Below are positions 30,778 to 39,384 of a stretch of 51,590 nucleotides of DNA, in pieces. The DNA lies in contig JAKBGV010000005.1 in assembly GCA_021837305.1 (NCBI GenBank), positions 1 to 51,590 of the forward strand, written 5' to 3'. Below the pieces are notes generated by a model. That model saw nothing but the letters and a program-made list of their open reading frames with translations, had not been told where the DNA came from and searched no databases. The number at the start of each line of letters is the position of its first letter. The stretch's first letter is position 1. Source of the stretch: Actinomycetes bacterium (lineage in GTDB: Bacteria; Actinomycetota; Acidimicrobiia; Acidimicrobiales; RAAP-2). Both the position numbers and the translations under genes were made by a program.

Positions 30778-32411
30778 GACCTGAGCCCCTCGGAGAGACC
30801 GGCCGCCGAGAATTCTCGGGCGACGAGCTCGGCGTACGCGGCGACCTGCGCCCGGGTCTGTTCGTCGCTCCAGGCGAAGTCAGAAGCGACCGTCTGGGCG
30901 ATCCGAGGTGCTGCGGCCAAGGTGGCTCGCGCATCGTGCAGGTGAGCCCGCGTGCGACGCGTGAGCAGGTCGAGTAGAGACTCCGCCATCTCGAATCGGA
31001 CACTGTAGATGAACTCAGCGAGCACGTAGGGCTGGTTGTCGATGGGCGCGTCTGCGAGGGTGGGGTCGTCAGCGATCATCGTGAGTATGACGAGAGCGTC
31101 TTCTCCGTAGCGCCCGTAGAGGTGGGTTTCGAGATCGGTTGTCGGTCGCCACGGCCCCGTGCCGTGGAAGCGTAGATGTTTCGTGCGCACCGGGAAGCGT
31201 CCGACGTACCGTCCGGCCGCGTCCACGGCATCCTCGGCCATTTGACGGTACGTCGTCCATTTGCCACCGGTGACGTGGACGACGGCGTCACCGGTGTCGA
31301 TGACGCGGTGACGCCGTGAGAGGTCCGCGGTCCGCTGGGAGAGCGTCTTGCCCTCAGGCGGTGCTAGAAGGGGTCGCAGGCCCGCCCAGACACCCGTGAC
31401 ATCGTCGACGGTGAGCGCAGAGTCCGTCGAGGCGTTGACGGCTTCGAGCAGATAGGCGACATCGTCGGGGCTGCACATCGGGTCGTCGAGTTCACCGTCG
31501 TAGGAGGTGTCCGTCGTGCCGACGAAGGTGTACGGCGCGTCTTCGAAGGGCACGACGAAGATACTGCGGCGGTCGTCGGGCACTGCGAACACCGCAGCGA
31601 CCTCCGCGGGCAGTCGATCACGCGACACCGAGACGTGCACCCCCTTGGCCGGGGTGATGACGGCGGATGGGGTTCCGTTCGCCATCGCGATTACCTGATC
31701 GGCCCAGACACCGGTCGCGTTGATGACACAGCGGGTCGAAATCGCGATGCTCTCGCCCGTTCGTTCGTCGCGTGCCTCCACCGTATGCACACGACCGTTC
31801 GTGTCGTTCTCCATGGAGACCGCTCTGACGTAGTTCGCGACATCAGCTCCGTGGTCGAGCGCGGCGGTTCGAGCCGCGAGCAGTGCGACGCGCGCGTCGT
31901 CGCCGCGCGCGTCGTAGTAGAGAAACCCCGCCACGAGGCGGTCAGCGCGAAGCGTTGGCAGATACGTCATGGCCTCGTCACGGTCGATCTTTCGGTACCG
32001 ATGGCCAATGCGCCATCCACCGGCCCAGTCGTAGAAGCGAAGCGCGGTGGCGTACCCCTTGACGAGGGCCCGGGAAGCTACGCCGTTTGAGCCGAAGAGC
32101 GGAATGAGGAAGGGGAGCGGCCGCACGAGGAAGGGGGCGTTCTCGAGCAGTCGTTGGCGTTCGCGGAGGTTTTCGTGGACCAGACGGAACTCCTTTTGCT
32201 GGAGGTAGCGCAGACCGCCGTGGACCATCTTGGAGGACTTGGAGCTCGTACCCGAACCGATGTCGCCGGCGTCGATGAGTGCCACGCGGAGTCCGCGTGA
32301 CGCGGCATCTAGCGCCACCCCGGCACCGGTCATGCCGGCACCGATCACGACGATGTCGTAGCGCGTCGAGCCCAGTGCGTGAACGGCGTCGCGACGCGTG
32401 AAAGAAGACAT
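30774..32411 (-). CDS. glpD: glycerol-3-phosphate dehydrogenase, aerobic FAD type
   Basis: 545 residues from ATG 32411 (an upstream GTG at 32438 is unlikely). The FAD fold DIVVIGAGMTGAGVALDAASRGLRVALIDAGDIGSGTSSKSSKMVHGGLRYLQQKEFRLVHENLRERQRLL is typical of GlpD, and the later VTGGKWTTYRQMAEDAVDAAGR lies at the flavin site. The C-terminal helical domain ends in RAQVAAYAELVAREFSAAG. It oxidises glycerol 3-phosphate to dihydroxyacetone phosphate at the membrane, feeding quinones. A -10 (CAACAT) lies 6 nt upstream. First gene of the glp operon. Confidence 0.94.
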   Translation of the reverse strand: MSSFTRRDAVHALGSTRYDIVVIGAGMTGAGVALDAASRGLRVALIDAGDIGSGTSSKSSKMVHGGLRYLQQKEFRLVHENLRERQRLLENAPFLVRPLPFLIPLFGSNGVASRALVKGYATALRFYDWAGGWRIGHRYRKIDRDEAMTYLPTLRADRLVAGFLYYDARGDDARVALLAARTAALDHGADVANYVRAVSMENDTNGRVHTVEARDERTGESIAISTRCVINATGVWADQVIAMANGTPSAVITPAKGVHVSVSRDRLPAEVAAVFAVPDDRRSIFVVPFEDAPYTFVGTTDTSYDGELDDPMCSPDDVAYLLEAVNASTDSALTVDDVTGVWAGLRPLLAPPEGKTLSQRTADLSRRHRVIDTGDAVVHVTGGKWTTYRQMAEDAVDAAGRYVGRFPVRTKHLRFHGTGPWRPTTDLETHLYGRYGEDALVILTMIADDPTLADAPIDNQPYVLAEFIYSVRFEMAESLLDLLTRRTRAHLHDARATLAAAPRIAQTVASDFAWSDEQTRAQVAAYAELVAREFSAAGLSEGLRS

Positions 32412-32417
32412 GGCGCC

Positions 32418-32423
32418 ATGTTG
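32418..32423 (-). promoter_or_regulatory. -10 box for leaderless glpD mRNA
   Basis: Minus-strand CAACAT, 6 nt to ATG 32411. Weaker than others as the first base is C. Confidence 0.4.
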
Positions 32424-32594
32424 GCACACGGACACCAAGTAACTTGCGTGATGTGGAGTTTGGAAGCACCAATTTCAGGTTGGACATCCGATGACCGTAG
32501 AGATGCAACCCCGCACGAGGGTGGTACGCGCCCAATCTCGACGGGTGTACGCGTCGGGATCGCACGCAGCGACGGTCCAGACCAGGGCGCGTCG

Positions 32595-33761
32595 ATGACC
32601 GGCCCACTCACGGGACTGAAGGTCATCGAGTTGGCCGGGATTGGGCCCGGACCTTACGCTTGCATGTTGTTGGCCGATCTCGGCGCCGACGTGCTGCGAC
32701 TGGAACGTGGTGATATCGACGCCAAGGATGCCTTCACCTGGGACCTGCTCGCTCGATCGCGTCCCTCGGTCGCCGTCGACCTGAAGAACGAGGCGGGACG
32801 CCAGCTCGTATTACGACTCTGCGAGCGGGCCGATGTGCTCATCGAGGGGTTTCGTCCGGGCGTGGCGGAGCGCCTCGGCGTCGGGCCGTCAGACGTCGCC
32901 GCTCGCAACCCACGCCTCGTGTACGGGCGCATTACGGGCTACGGACAGGAGGGCCGACTAACTCATCGCGCAGGTCACGACATCAACTACATCGCGCTAT
33001 CGGGTGCGCTCTGGCCGATCGGTCGAGTCGGCGAACGACCCGTGCCGCCGCTCAACCTCGTGGGGGACTTCGGAGGCGGCTCGATGTTCCTGCTCTTCGG
33101 GGTGCTGGCCGCCGTCTTGCACGCGAGGGCGACGGGCGAAGGTCAGGTCGTGGACGCGGCGATGGTCGACGGTTCAGCGTCGATGATGACCATGACCCAC
33201 GCATTTGAGAATCTCGGCTACTGGACCGAGGAGCGCGGCGTGAACATCCTCGATTCCGGGGCCCCGTTCTATGAGGTCTACGAGACCCTCGACCATCGGT
33301 TCGTCGCCGTTGGTGCGATTGAGCCTCAGTTCTATGGGGAGCTCATCCGCGGACTGGCCCTCGACGCCTCGACGTTGGCGCCGCAGATGGATCGCGCATC
33401 GTGGCCCGAGGTGAAGGAGCGGTTCGCGGCAGTGTTCGCGACCAAAACACGCGACGAGTGGGAGGCCGTCTTTGCTGGCACCGACGCCTGCGTCACGCCG
33501 GTCCTCTCACCGCGCGAAGCGGCGGCGCACCCCGTTAACGTTGAGCGAGCAGTCTTTGACGTTGACGGCACGGTCCAGCCCAACCCCGCGCCGAGATTCT
33601 CTAAGACACCGGGGGCGATCGGCGATCGGCCCGGCCTTGCGGGGTCGGGCACTCGTGTGGGACTCACCCGGTGGGGGATCGCTGACGACGACTTCGAGAC
33701 GTTCCGTCGGGCGGGCGCGTTCGGGGAGTCGACGACCGCGAGCGACGGAACGAACCAATAG
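32595..33761 (+). CDS. class III CoA-transferase family protein (alpha-methylacyl-CoA racemase-like)
   Basis: 388 residues from ATG 32595; codons upstream in the same frame from 32379 are doubtful. MTGPLTGLKVIELAGIGPGPYACMLLADLGADVLRLER is the usual family start. The racemase-like features are HRAGHDINYIALSGALWPIG (His) and VGDFGGGSMFLLFG (Asp), matching the catalytic His and Asp of MCR-type racemases. These act on branched-chain acyl-CoA esters, e.g. in sterol or phytanic acid breakdown. The gene is monocistronic and divergent from glpD. Confidence 0.9.
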   Translation: MTGPLTGLKVIELAGIGPGPYACMLLADLGADVLRLERGDIDAKDAFTWDLLARSRPSVAVDLKNEAGRQLVLRLCERADVLIEGFRPGVAERLGVGPSDVAARNPRLVYGRITGYGQEGRLTHRAGHDINYIALSGALWPIGRVGERPVPPLNLVGDFGGGSMFLLFGVLAAVLHARATGEGQVVDAAMVDGSASMMTMTHAFENLGYWTEERGVNILDSGAPFYEVYETLDHRFVAVGAIEPQFYGELIRGLALDASTLAPQMDRASWPEVKERFAAVFATKTRDEWEAVFAGTDACVTPVLSPREAAAHPVNVERAVFDVDGTVQPNPAPRFSKTPGAIGDRPGLAGSGTRVGLTRWGIADDDFETFRRAGAFGESTTASDGTNQ

Positions 33762-33969
33762 AGATCGGAGCGTGAGGTGACGCGTCGCGAATCCTGTACA
33801 CCATTCAATCGGGAGGCGCTGTTCGCACTCGTCGCTACGAGCAGCGAGTCCGTCGGGTCAGTCGGGCGAAGGCTGACTGGTGTCGAACCCGGTGTGTCGT
33901 ACGCGACGAGCGCTCGACACCACGTGAGTCACCCATCAGTCGTGTTCACGACCTACTCGGTCACAACAG
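33762..33969. other. intergenic, no feature recognised
   Basis: About 210 bp between the CoA-transferase stop and the convergent Lrp-type gene. I see no gene, repeat or clear terminator hairpin. Confidence 0.3.
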
Positions 33970-34206
33970 CTAGATGTTGACCACCGGACACGTGAGCGTC
34001 CGGGTGATCCCCGGTACCCGCTGAATCGCGCCAACGATGAACTTGCCGAGGTCATCGACGCTCTCGGCCTCGCAGCGGACGATGACGTCGTAGGGACCGG
34101 TCACTTCGAAAGACTCGATGACGCCCGGAACGGCCCGGGTCGCCGTGACCACGTTCTCACTGGAGCCGATTTCGGACTGAATCAAGATGTAGGCCTGAAC
34201 CGCCAT
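33970..34206 (-). CDS. stand-alone Lrp/AsnC ligand-binding (RAM) domain protein
   Basis: 78 residues from ATG 34206, with GGAAAGG upstream. AVQAYILIQSEIGSSENVVTATRAVPGVIESFEVTGPYDVIVRCEAESVDDLGKFIVGAIQRVPGITRTLTCPVVNI is a full alpha-beta RAM domain with no helix-turn-helix. Such single-domain proteins bind amino acids or modulate full-length Lrp proteins; no partner is nearby. The start and end are complete. Confidence 0.9.
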   Translation of the reverse strand: MAVQAYILIQSEIGSSENVVTATRAVPGVIESFEVTGPYDVIVRCEAESVDDLGKFIVGAIQRVPGITRTLTCPVVNI

Positions 34207-34260
34207 GGTGAACCTTTCCCTGTCGCGTTCATCTATCTTGCCCGGTTTCGCCCCACGGCG

Positions 34261-34476
34261 CTAATCCCCGCGGAAACGACGGCCGATATGCCACTGGAAG
34301 CAGTAGTCGCAGCGATACGAATTCAAGTCGACGCCGTTGAGTGTCCAGGCGAGTTGAGCGGCACTTTGGGCCTCTGCCTGGGTCCGGTAGGGCTGTTTGG
34401 GCGTCCCATCTCGCGTGAAATGGGACGCGACCCGTCCGAGTGGTCGCGTGGAAGGTCGTCGGCGGCGTCGCGGCAT
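34261..34476 (-). CDS. small basic protein with a CxxC-H element
   Basis: 71 residues. The N-terminus is very basic (MPRRRRRPSTRPLGR) and the C-terminus has YRCDYCFQWHIGRRFRG, a CxxC...H pattern that could bind zinc. A central helix (QAEAQSAAQLAWTLN) is likely. It could bind nucleic acid, but I do not recognise the family. It is divergent from the DUF3039 gene 43 bp away. Confidence 0.65.
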   Translation of the reverse strand: MPRRRRRPSTRPLGRVASHFTRDGTPKQPYRTQAEAQSAAQLAWTLNGVDLNSYRCDYCFQWHIGRRFRGD

Positions 34477-34519
34477 GACGCTATGAGACTAGCGACGACG
34501 GTAAGTATCATCGGTATCT

Positions 34520-34795
34520 GTGAGCAACGCCGACACCGAGATCCGCGAAACGACCACACCAGTCACCGACGACGGCGACCACGACCGATTCGCCCACGTG
34601 GTTCTCGAGGGCTACACACCGGAGGGTGGCGAGTTCGTCCCAATCGGCAACTCCGTGGTCGAGGGGATTATCAACGCCACCCCGGTCACGGCGTTGTGCG
34701 GCAAGGTCTGGGTTCCGGGTCGTGACCCGAAGAAGTACCCGCTTTGTCCGACCTGCAAGGAGATCGCGACGTCGCTCGGGTGGACGCCATCGTAG
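34520..34795 (+). CDS. DUF3039 family protein
   Basis: 91 residues from GTG 34520. The conserved region FAHVVLEGYTPEGGEFVPIGNSVVEGIINATPVTALCGKVWVPGRDPKKYPLCPTCKEIATSLGW is characteristic of this actinobacterial family, with Cys residues in ALCGK and LCPTCK able to bind zinc. It is of unknown function and supports the taxonomic inference. Confidence 0.88.
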   Translation: MSNADTEIRETTTPVTDDGDHDRFAHVVLEGYTPEGGEFVPIGNSVVEGIINATPVTALCGKVWVPGRDPKKYPLCPTCKEIATSLGWTPS

Positions 34796-34823
34796 GGCGG
34801 CGGGCGAACGCAAACGCATTGGC

Positions 34824-35537
34824 ATGGCCGTGACTCGTGCGCTCGTTCTACACCATCACCGAGAAGACAACCCTGGTCTCATCGGTGAGGCGTTGGTGTC
34901 GCGCGGCTTTGAGTTGTCGGTGCTGCTCTTCAATGAGTCGAGTCCAACGCCGTCGCTCGACGATATCGATCTTGTGGTGATACTCGGGTCGAGTTCAGCC
35001 GTCTACGACCTGGACATTGAACGGGCCTGGTTCTCTCGAGAACTCGCGCTCATCGAGGAAGCCGACCGGCGAGGGATCACTGTCTTCGGTATCTGTTTTG
35101 GTGCGCAGGCACTCTGCCGGCACTTCGGTGGTGTGGTCGAACCCGGGGAGGAACCGGAGATCGGTTGGCAGGTCGTCGAGCCGACGCCCGATTCCCCCGT
35201 TGGAGCTGGGCCGTGGTTCGAATATCACTTTGACGTGTGTCGCTTGCCCGCCGTCGCTACGTTGTGGGCGACGTCGAGCCGTTGTGTGCAGGCCTTCGCA
35301 ATTGGCCGACACGTCGGCGTGCAGTTCCACCCAGAGATCGATGCGGCGCAACTGCGCGACTGGTTCGAGGCGGGTGGCGATGATGCCCGTTCGTTGGGCT
35401 ATAACCCGACGGCCCTCGTCGGACAGACAGCAGACGAAGAACCTAGGGCGCGCGATCGGGCACGGGAACTCATCGACGTGGTCGTGGCCCACGCGAGGAG
35501 CTACGACCGCGCAGTCGGACCTACCACGTCCGTGTGA
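34824..35537 (+). CDS. class I glutamine amidotransferase-like protein
   Basis: 237 residues from ATG 34824. The triad is visible: nucleophile Cys in VFGICFGAQALCRHFGG, and His in VGVQFHPEIDAAQLRDWF. It resembles GMP-synthase-like stand-alone amidotransferases (LVVILGSSSAVYDLDIERAW). The synthase partner is absent, so the acceptor of the ammonia is unknown; in such proteins substrates include gamma-glutamyl compounds. It lies 28 bp behind the DUF3039 gene. Confidence 0.87.
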   Translation: MAVTRALVLHHHREDNPGLIGEALVSRGFELSVLLFNESSPTPSLDDIDLVVILGSSSAVYDLDIERAWFSRELALIEEADRRGITVFGICFGAQALCRHFGGVVEPGEEPEIGWQVVEPTPDSPVGAGPWFEYHFDVCRLPAVATLWATSSRCVQAFAIGRHVGVQFHPEIDAAQLRDWFEAGGDDARSLGYNPTALVGQTADEEPRARDRARELIDVVVAHARSYDRAVGPTTSV

Positions 35538-35625
35538 AGTCGCCAGGCGCGAGCGTGGCACTGGTTAGGTCGAGTTCACCGACGTCCCGAGCGACTTCGT
35601 GGTGTGCAGATCGGAGTGGCCTCGG

Positions 35626-35631
35626 TAGGAT
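35626..35631 (+). promoter_or_regulatory. -10 box for leaderless RNA methyltransferase mRNA
   Basis: TAGGAT with exactly 6 nt to GTG 35638 and no ribosome binding site. Confidence 0.55.
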
Positions 35632-35637
35632 ACGGCG

Positions 35638-36852
35638 GTGTTCGACCCCGCCGACGAAGAGATAGTCCGTATTGAGCGACCCGCCACGGGAGGGGGAGTC
35701 GGTCGACTCAGTGACGGACTAGTCGTGTTCGTACGTGACAGCCTGCCCGGCGAGCTCGTTACGGTGAGTGTCGGCGAACGGACCACGTCCTTCGCTCGCG
35801 CGGTTGCGCGACGGGTCCTCGAACCGAGTGCTGACCGAGTGACGGCGCCCTGTCGGTTCTCGGGTGCCGGGGGGTGTGGCGGGTGCGATCTCCAACACGC
35901 GTCCGTCGCGGGCCAGGCGTTGTGGAAGGAGTCAATCGTCATCGAACAACTTCGGCGTATCGCCGGAATCGACTACTCGCCGGCGTTGGTGCACGCCCCA
36001 TCGACCGCCCAGGGTAGCCGGACTCGTTTACGCTGCGCGGTGGACGGCGACGGCCGATTGGCCCTTCGCGCGAGCCGATCGCACTCGCTGGTCGCGATCA
36101 ATCCCTGCTGGCTCGTGGACCCGCGCGCTCAGGATGCGTTCAGCACTGTATGGACACGGGCCGACGAGGTCGAGTTGCGTGCCATCGGTGATGCGCCGCC
36201 TTTCGCCGTGGTCAAACGTCACGTTGGTCGCACGGCTCGCTTCGAGACCTGTGACCTGCGTGGCCACCGGATCGATCCGGTACCGTTTTCACGAGTCGCC
36301 GTCGGCGATACGTTCTACAACGTCTCGCCCCAGTCGTTCTGGCAGTCGCACGTCGACGCTCCGTCCATGCTCCTCGAACGGGTGTTGTCACTGTCGGGCG
36401 CTCAGCGGGGTGACCGGGTCGTCGATCTCTACTGTGGTGTCGGGTTGTTCACGGTTGCGCTGGCGGCGGCCGTTGGCACCCCGGGGCGAGTCGTCGGTGT
36501 TGAGTCTTCGCCCCACGCCGTACGTGACGCACGTGAGAACGGAGCCGGTCACAGCCAACTCCGGGTTCGCCAGTCGATGGTCACTGCGGATGTCGTACGC
36601 AACCTCGTCGGTCCGACCGACATCGTGGTCGCCGACCCTCCGCGGGCCGGGCTGGCTAAGGGCGTGGCCGCGGCGATCGCGGATCGACGTCCACGACGCA
36701 TCGTCTACGTGTCGTGTGACGCGGCCACGTTTGCCCGAGATCTTAAAGTCTTCTTATCGAGTGGTTTTTCGGTCTCTCATATGGAGATCCTCGACCTTTT
36801 CCCCATGACCGAACACGTCGAGCTCATTTCGCTCCTTGACATCGCCCCCTAG
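35638..36852 (+). CDS. TrmA/RlmD-type 5-methyluridine RNA methyltransferase
   Basis: 404 residues from GTG 35638. An N-terminal TRAM-like domain (IERPATGGGVGRLSDGLVVFVRDSLPGELVTVSV) is followed by CRFSGAGGCGGCDLQH, a cysteine cluster expected to hold [4Fe-4S]. The SAM domain has VVDLYCGVGLFTVALAA, IVVADPPRAGL, and the catalytic VYVSCDAATFARDL. It methylates uridine at C5 in tRNA or rRNA; which cannot be told by reading. It is full length. Confidence 0.93.
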   Translation: MFDPADEEIVRIERPATGGGVGRLSDGLVVFVRDSLPGELVTVSVGERTTSFARAVARRVLEPSADRVTAPCRFSGAGGCGGCDLQHASVAGQALWKESIVIEQLRRIAGIDYSPALVHAPSTAQGSRTRLRCAVDGDGRLALRASRSHSLVAINPCWLVDPRAQDAFSTVWTRADEVELRAIGDAPPFAVVKRHVGRTARFETCDLRGHRIDPVPFSRVAVGDTFYNVSPQSFWQSHVDAPSMLLERVLSLSGAQRGDRVVDLYCGVGLFTVALAAAVGTPGRVVGVESSPHAVRDARENGAGHSQLRVRQSMVTADVVRNLVGPTDIVVADPPRAGLAKGVAAAIADRRPRRIVYVSCDAATFARDLKVFLSSGFSVSHMEILDLFPMTEHVELISLLDIAP

Positions 36853-36905
36853 GTGCGCGACCATGATCTTGGAGTCCGGCCATCGGACGCCGAAGGGGGT
36901 CAGTA

Positions 36906-37184
36906 ATGCTGAGCAAGTTGGACCACCACCACCGCGTGACACTGCAAAAGTTGTTCACGCACCCGTTGAATCACAACATTCAGTGGCATGACGTCTGTTC
37001 GTTGCTCGCCCGTTTCGGGGTCGTGCACGAGACACATCGAGGCAACTGGGCGGTGACGGTCGACGGGGAGACGGTCTCATTCGGATCGACTCGGACTCGG
37101 GATCTCACCGAGGACCAAGTGGTCAAGGTTCGCAACTTCGTTCGCACGATGGGATTGACACCCGAAGCACTGAACGCCGCCTAG
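36906..37184 (+). CDS. conserved small protein of unknown function
   Basis: 92 residues from ATG 36906, with GGGGGTC upstream. The sequence (HHRVTLQKLFTHPLNHNIQWHDVCSLLARFGVVHETHRGNWAVTVDGETVSFGSTRTRDLTEDQVVKVRNFVRTMGLTPEAL) resembles a group of actinobacterial proteins distantly like HicA, with His/Asn-rich start (HPLNHNIQW). No antitoxin-like gene is adjacent, so toxin activity is not proposed. It lies 53 bp behind the methyltransferase. Confidence 0.7.
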   Translation: MLSKLDHHHRVTLQKLFTHPLNHNIQWHDVCSLLARFGVVHETHRGNWAVTVDGETVSFGSTRTRDLTEDQVVKVRNFVRTMGLTPEALNAA

Positions 37185-37204
37185 ACCCGGTACCGTAAGG
37201 GGCC

Positions 37205-37951
37205 ATGGCACTGGCCCCGTTCGTCTTGCTGCCACCGTCGGAGGGCAAGTCTCTCGGGGGTGGAATGCGTACCCGACGAGGGGTGTTCGATGACCTGCTC
37301 GTCGAGCACCGCTCGGCGCTCATCACATCACTCGCGGCGGTCAGCGGCGACCGTGGCGTGCTCGAGCGACTGACTCATGTCCGTGGTGCATTGCTGGACC
37401 GAGCTGGCCACGCGCTGGAGCGGGTCGTCGCCGGTGACGCCCCAGTTCTTGCGACCTGGCGTCGGTACAACGGCGTCGTCTGGGCTCATCTGGACCCGAC
37501 AACGCTGAAGTCGACGCAACGACGGCGAATCCTCGTGCCCTCGGCGCTGTACGGCGTCACGGCCGGCGAGGATCCGATCGCCGACTACCGTCTGACGTTC
37601 CACGCGTCGCTCGCCGATTGCGGTCCGCTCACCTCCTACTGGCGCGAACCGGTGACCGATGCACTGCTACGCGTTGTGGGGCGACACCCGGTCGTCGACC
37701 TGTTGCCGGCCGAACACCGACGAGTCGTGGACATGGAGCGAATCGCGGCTACGACGACCGTCATAACGGTGCGTTTCCAGTCCGCTGACGGGGCCAAGCC
37801 CATCGGTCACGCGGCGAAGGCGGTCAAGGGCGTGCTCGCTCGACGGCTCCTCGAAGACGGGGTGACGGCGCTGTCCTCCTTCGCGTGGGGCTCGTGGCGT
37901 GGTGCGATACATGACGGGAACATCGTGACGATCACGGCGCACGGCACATAG
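37205..37951 (+). CDS. yaaA: YaaA-family peroxide stress protein
   Basis: 248 residues from ATG 37205. The family opening is LLPPSEGKSLGGG; WRRYNGVVWAHLDPTTL, LVPSALYGVTAGEDPIADYRL and SYWRE follow, with FQSADGAKPIGHAAKAVKGVLAR and SSFAWGSW at the end. YaaA limits iron-driven DNA damage under peroxide stress in E. coli and binds DNA there. Cytoplasmic. It lies 20 bp behind the small protein gene. Confidence 0.92.
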   Translation: MALAPFVLLPPSEGKSLGGGMRTRRGVFDDLLVEHRSALITSLAAVSGDRGVLERLTHVRGALLDRAGHALERVVAGDAPVLATWRRYNGVVWAHLDPTTLKSTQRRRILVPSALYGVTAGEDPIADYRLTFHASLADCGPLTSYWREPVTDALLRVVGRHPVVDLLPAEHRRVVDMERIAATTTVITVRFQSADGAKPIGHAAKAVKGVLARRLLEDGVTALSSFAWGSWRGAIHDGNIVTITAHGT

Positions 37952-37959
37952 ATCGTGCC

Positions 37960-37965
37960 TAGGCT
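37960..37965 (+). promoter_or_regulatory. -10 box for leaderless membrane-protein mRNA
   Basis: TAGGCT with exactly 6 nt to ATG 37972. Confidence 0.5.
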
Positions 37966-37971
37966 TTGGCC

Positions 37972-38448
37972 ATGGAGTCTTCACTAATTGTCATCGAGGA
38001 GCGACTCCGTACGGGTCGCCTCGTCGCACTATTGCTCGCGGTGTGTGTCGCGACGGTGATCGTGCCGCGCCGACGCCGATGGTTCCCCGCCAGTCGCACG
38101 AAGACAGCATTCTCTGCGGTCGTCGTCGCCGTGGTGGCGGTGCTCGCGTCTCGAATCGTGGCTCGCGTCGTGCAAACGGCGGATGGTCGACGCTTCGAGG
38201 TTGTCTACGGCCCTGGCGGCATGATTCGTCAATCGTTTGACGCCACTGACATTGAGCACGCTCAGGCGACGTCGTTGTCATTGTTGCGCACGGGTGGCTG
38301 GGGGTACCGCGGAAGCCTCGCACTGCTGCGTCGCGCGGCGGTCGTCACCCGAAGCGGTGATGCGTTACGCCTCGACCTGTCTCAGGGCCGCCGCTTCGCG
38401 ATCACTGTCGACGACCCAACGTCGTTCGCCGAAGCTTTGAATAGTTGA
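37972..38448 (+). CDS. two-helix membrane protein, DUF3093-like
   Basis: 158 residues from ATG 37972. Two hydrophobic helices (LVALLLAVCVATVIV, and TAFSAVVVAVVAVLA) precede a soluble domain where WGYRGSLALLRRAAVVTRSGDALRLDLSQGRRFAITVDDPTSFAEAL looks like the PH-like C-terminal part of actinobacterial DUF3093 proteins. Unknown function. It probably sits in the cytoplasmic membrane. Confidence 0.65.
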   Translation: MESSLIVIEERLRTGRLVALLLAVCVATVIVPRRRRWFPASRTKTAFSAVVVAVVAVLASRIVARVVQTADGRRFEVVYGPGGMIRQSFDATDIEHAQATSLSLLRTGGWGYRGSLALLRRAAVVTRSGDALRLDLSQGRRFAITVDDPTSFAEALNS

Positions 38449-38626
38449 CCACATCGGCGTCCGACGAGGCAGATACGAGATAAAGAGCGCGCTGGTCGCC
38501 AAAGTGACGTCGCGCGTGGCTTCGTGCCGTGCACCATCGGTCAGCGCTAGCGGGTGACAGTGGCCGAGTTGGCAGATCTCGTGTAGTGAAGTTGGGTGAG
38601 TACCCATCGACTCATGCGGTTACCGC
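38449..38626. other. convergent intergenic gap, nothing recognised
   Basis: 178 bp between two gene ends. I see no gene; no strong terminator hairpin with T tract could be identified. Confidence 0.3.
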
Positions 38627-39319
38627 TCAGTCGATTCCGTGCGCCACGGGTGCACGAAGGATGAGTTCGCCCAGTTGTTGTGGACTGTCGACGAGTACCG
38701 ACGCGCCCGCGTCGGTGAGTTCTTCCGCGCTCCCGTAACCCCATGTGACGCCGATGCTCGTCAAGCCGTGTTGGCGCGCCGCCACGACGTCGAAGCGGCG
38801 GTCACCCACCATCCAACCGTTCTCGTGCGGTGCGTCGGTTCGCGCGATGGCTTCCGCGACGATCACGTCTTTTGACGCGAGACGTCCATCAACGGGAGCG
38901 CCACACACCACGGGGAAGTGGCGCGCGATACCGAGCGCGGCCAAGATATCGTTCGCGAAGTCGACTCGCTTGGCTGTCGCCACCACGAGTGGCACCTGTT
39001 GCGTGGTCAGGGACTCGAGGAGTGACCTGACACCGTCGTAGAGGTGGCAGCGGTGCACCCCTTCGCGTTGGTAGTGATCGCGGTATCGCGCGAGGACGTC
39101 ATCCATCTCCGCAGCCGCGAAACCCAGCTGTGTGAACGAGTAGTCGAGCGGTGGGCCGATGAACGTGCGCAGGCGGGACTGGTCGACCTCTCGATCGAAG
39201 TCTCGAAGGGTCGCCTCGAATGACCAGAGGATGCCATCTGCGGAGTCCACGAGGGTTCCATCGAGGTCAAACAAGAGCACCGACGGGCGGGTCAGGGCGG
39301 GAGACGGGGGAGGGACCAC
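38627..39319 (-). CDS. HAD-superfamily phosphatase (phosphoglycolate phosphatase-like)
   Basis: 230 residues from GTG 39319. HAD motif I is LLFDLDGTLVDSADGI (nucleophile Asp), motif II PLVVATAKRV, and motifs III/IV GWMVGDRRFDVVAARQHGLTSIGVTWGYGS. The cap domain is helical (RLRTFIGPPLDYSFTQLG). Substrate likely phosphoglycolate or another small phosphate ester; not determined. Confidence 0.9.
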   Translation of the reverse strand: MVPPPSPALTRPSVLLFDLDGTLVDSADGILWSFEATLRDFDREVDQSRLRTFIGPPLDYSFTQLGFAAAEMDDVLARYRDHYQREGVHRCHLYDGVRSLLESLTTQQVPLVVATAKRVDFANDILAALGIARHFPVVCGAPVDGRLASKDVIVAEAIARTDAPHENGWMVGDRRFDVVAARQHGLTSIGVTWGYGSAEELTDAGASVLVDSPQQLGELILRAPVAHGID

Positions 39320-39384
39320 GTCGATTCAGGCTACCGGTGACGGACCGCTGGTGGACCGTTACCCTTGCCACGACACCTCTTTCT

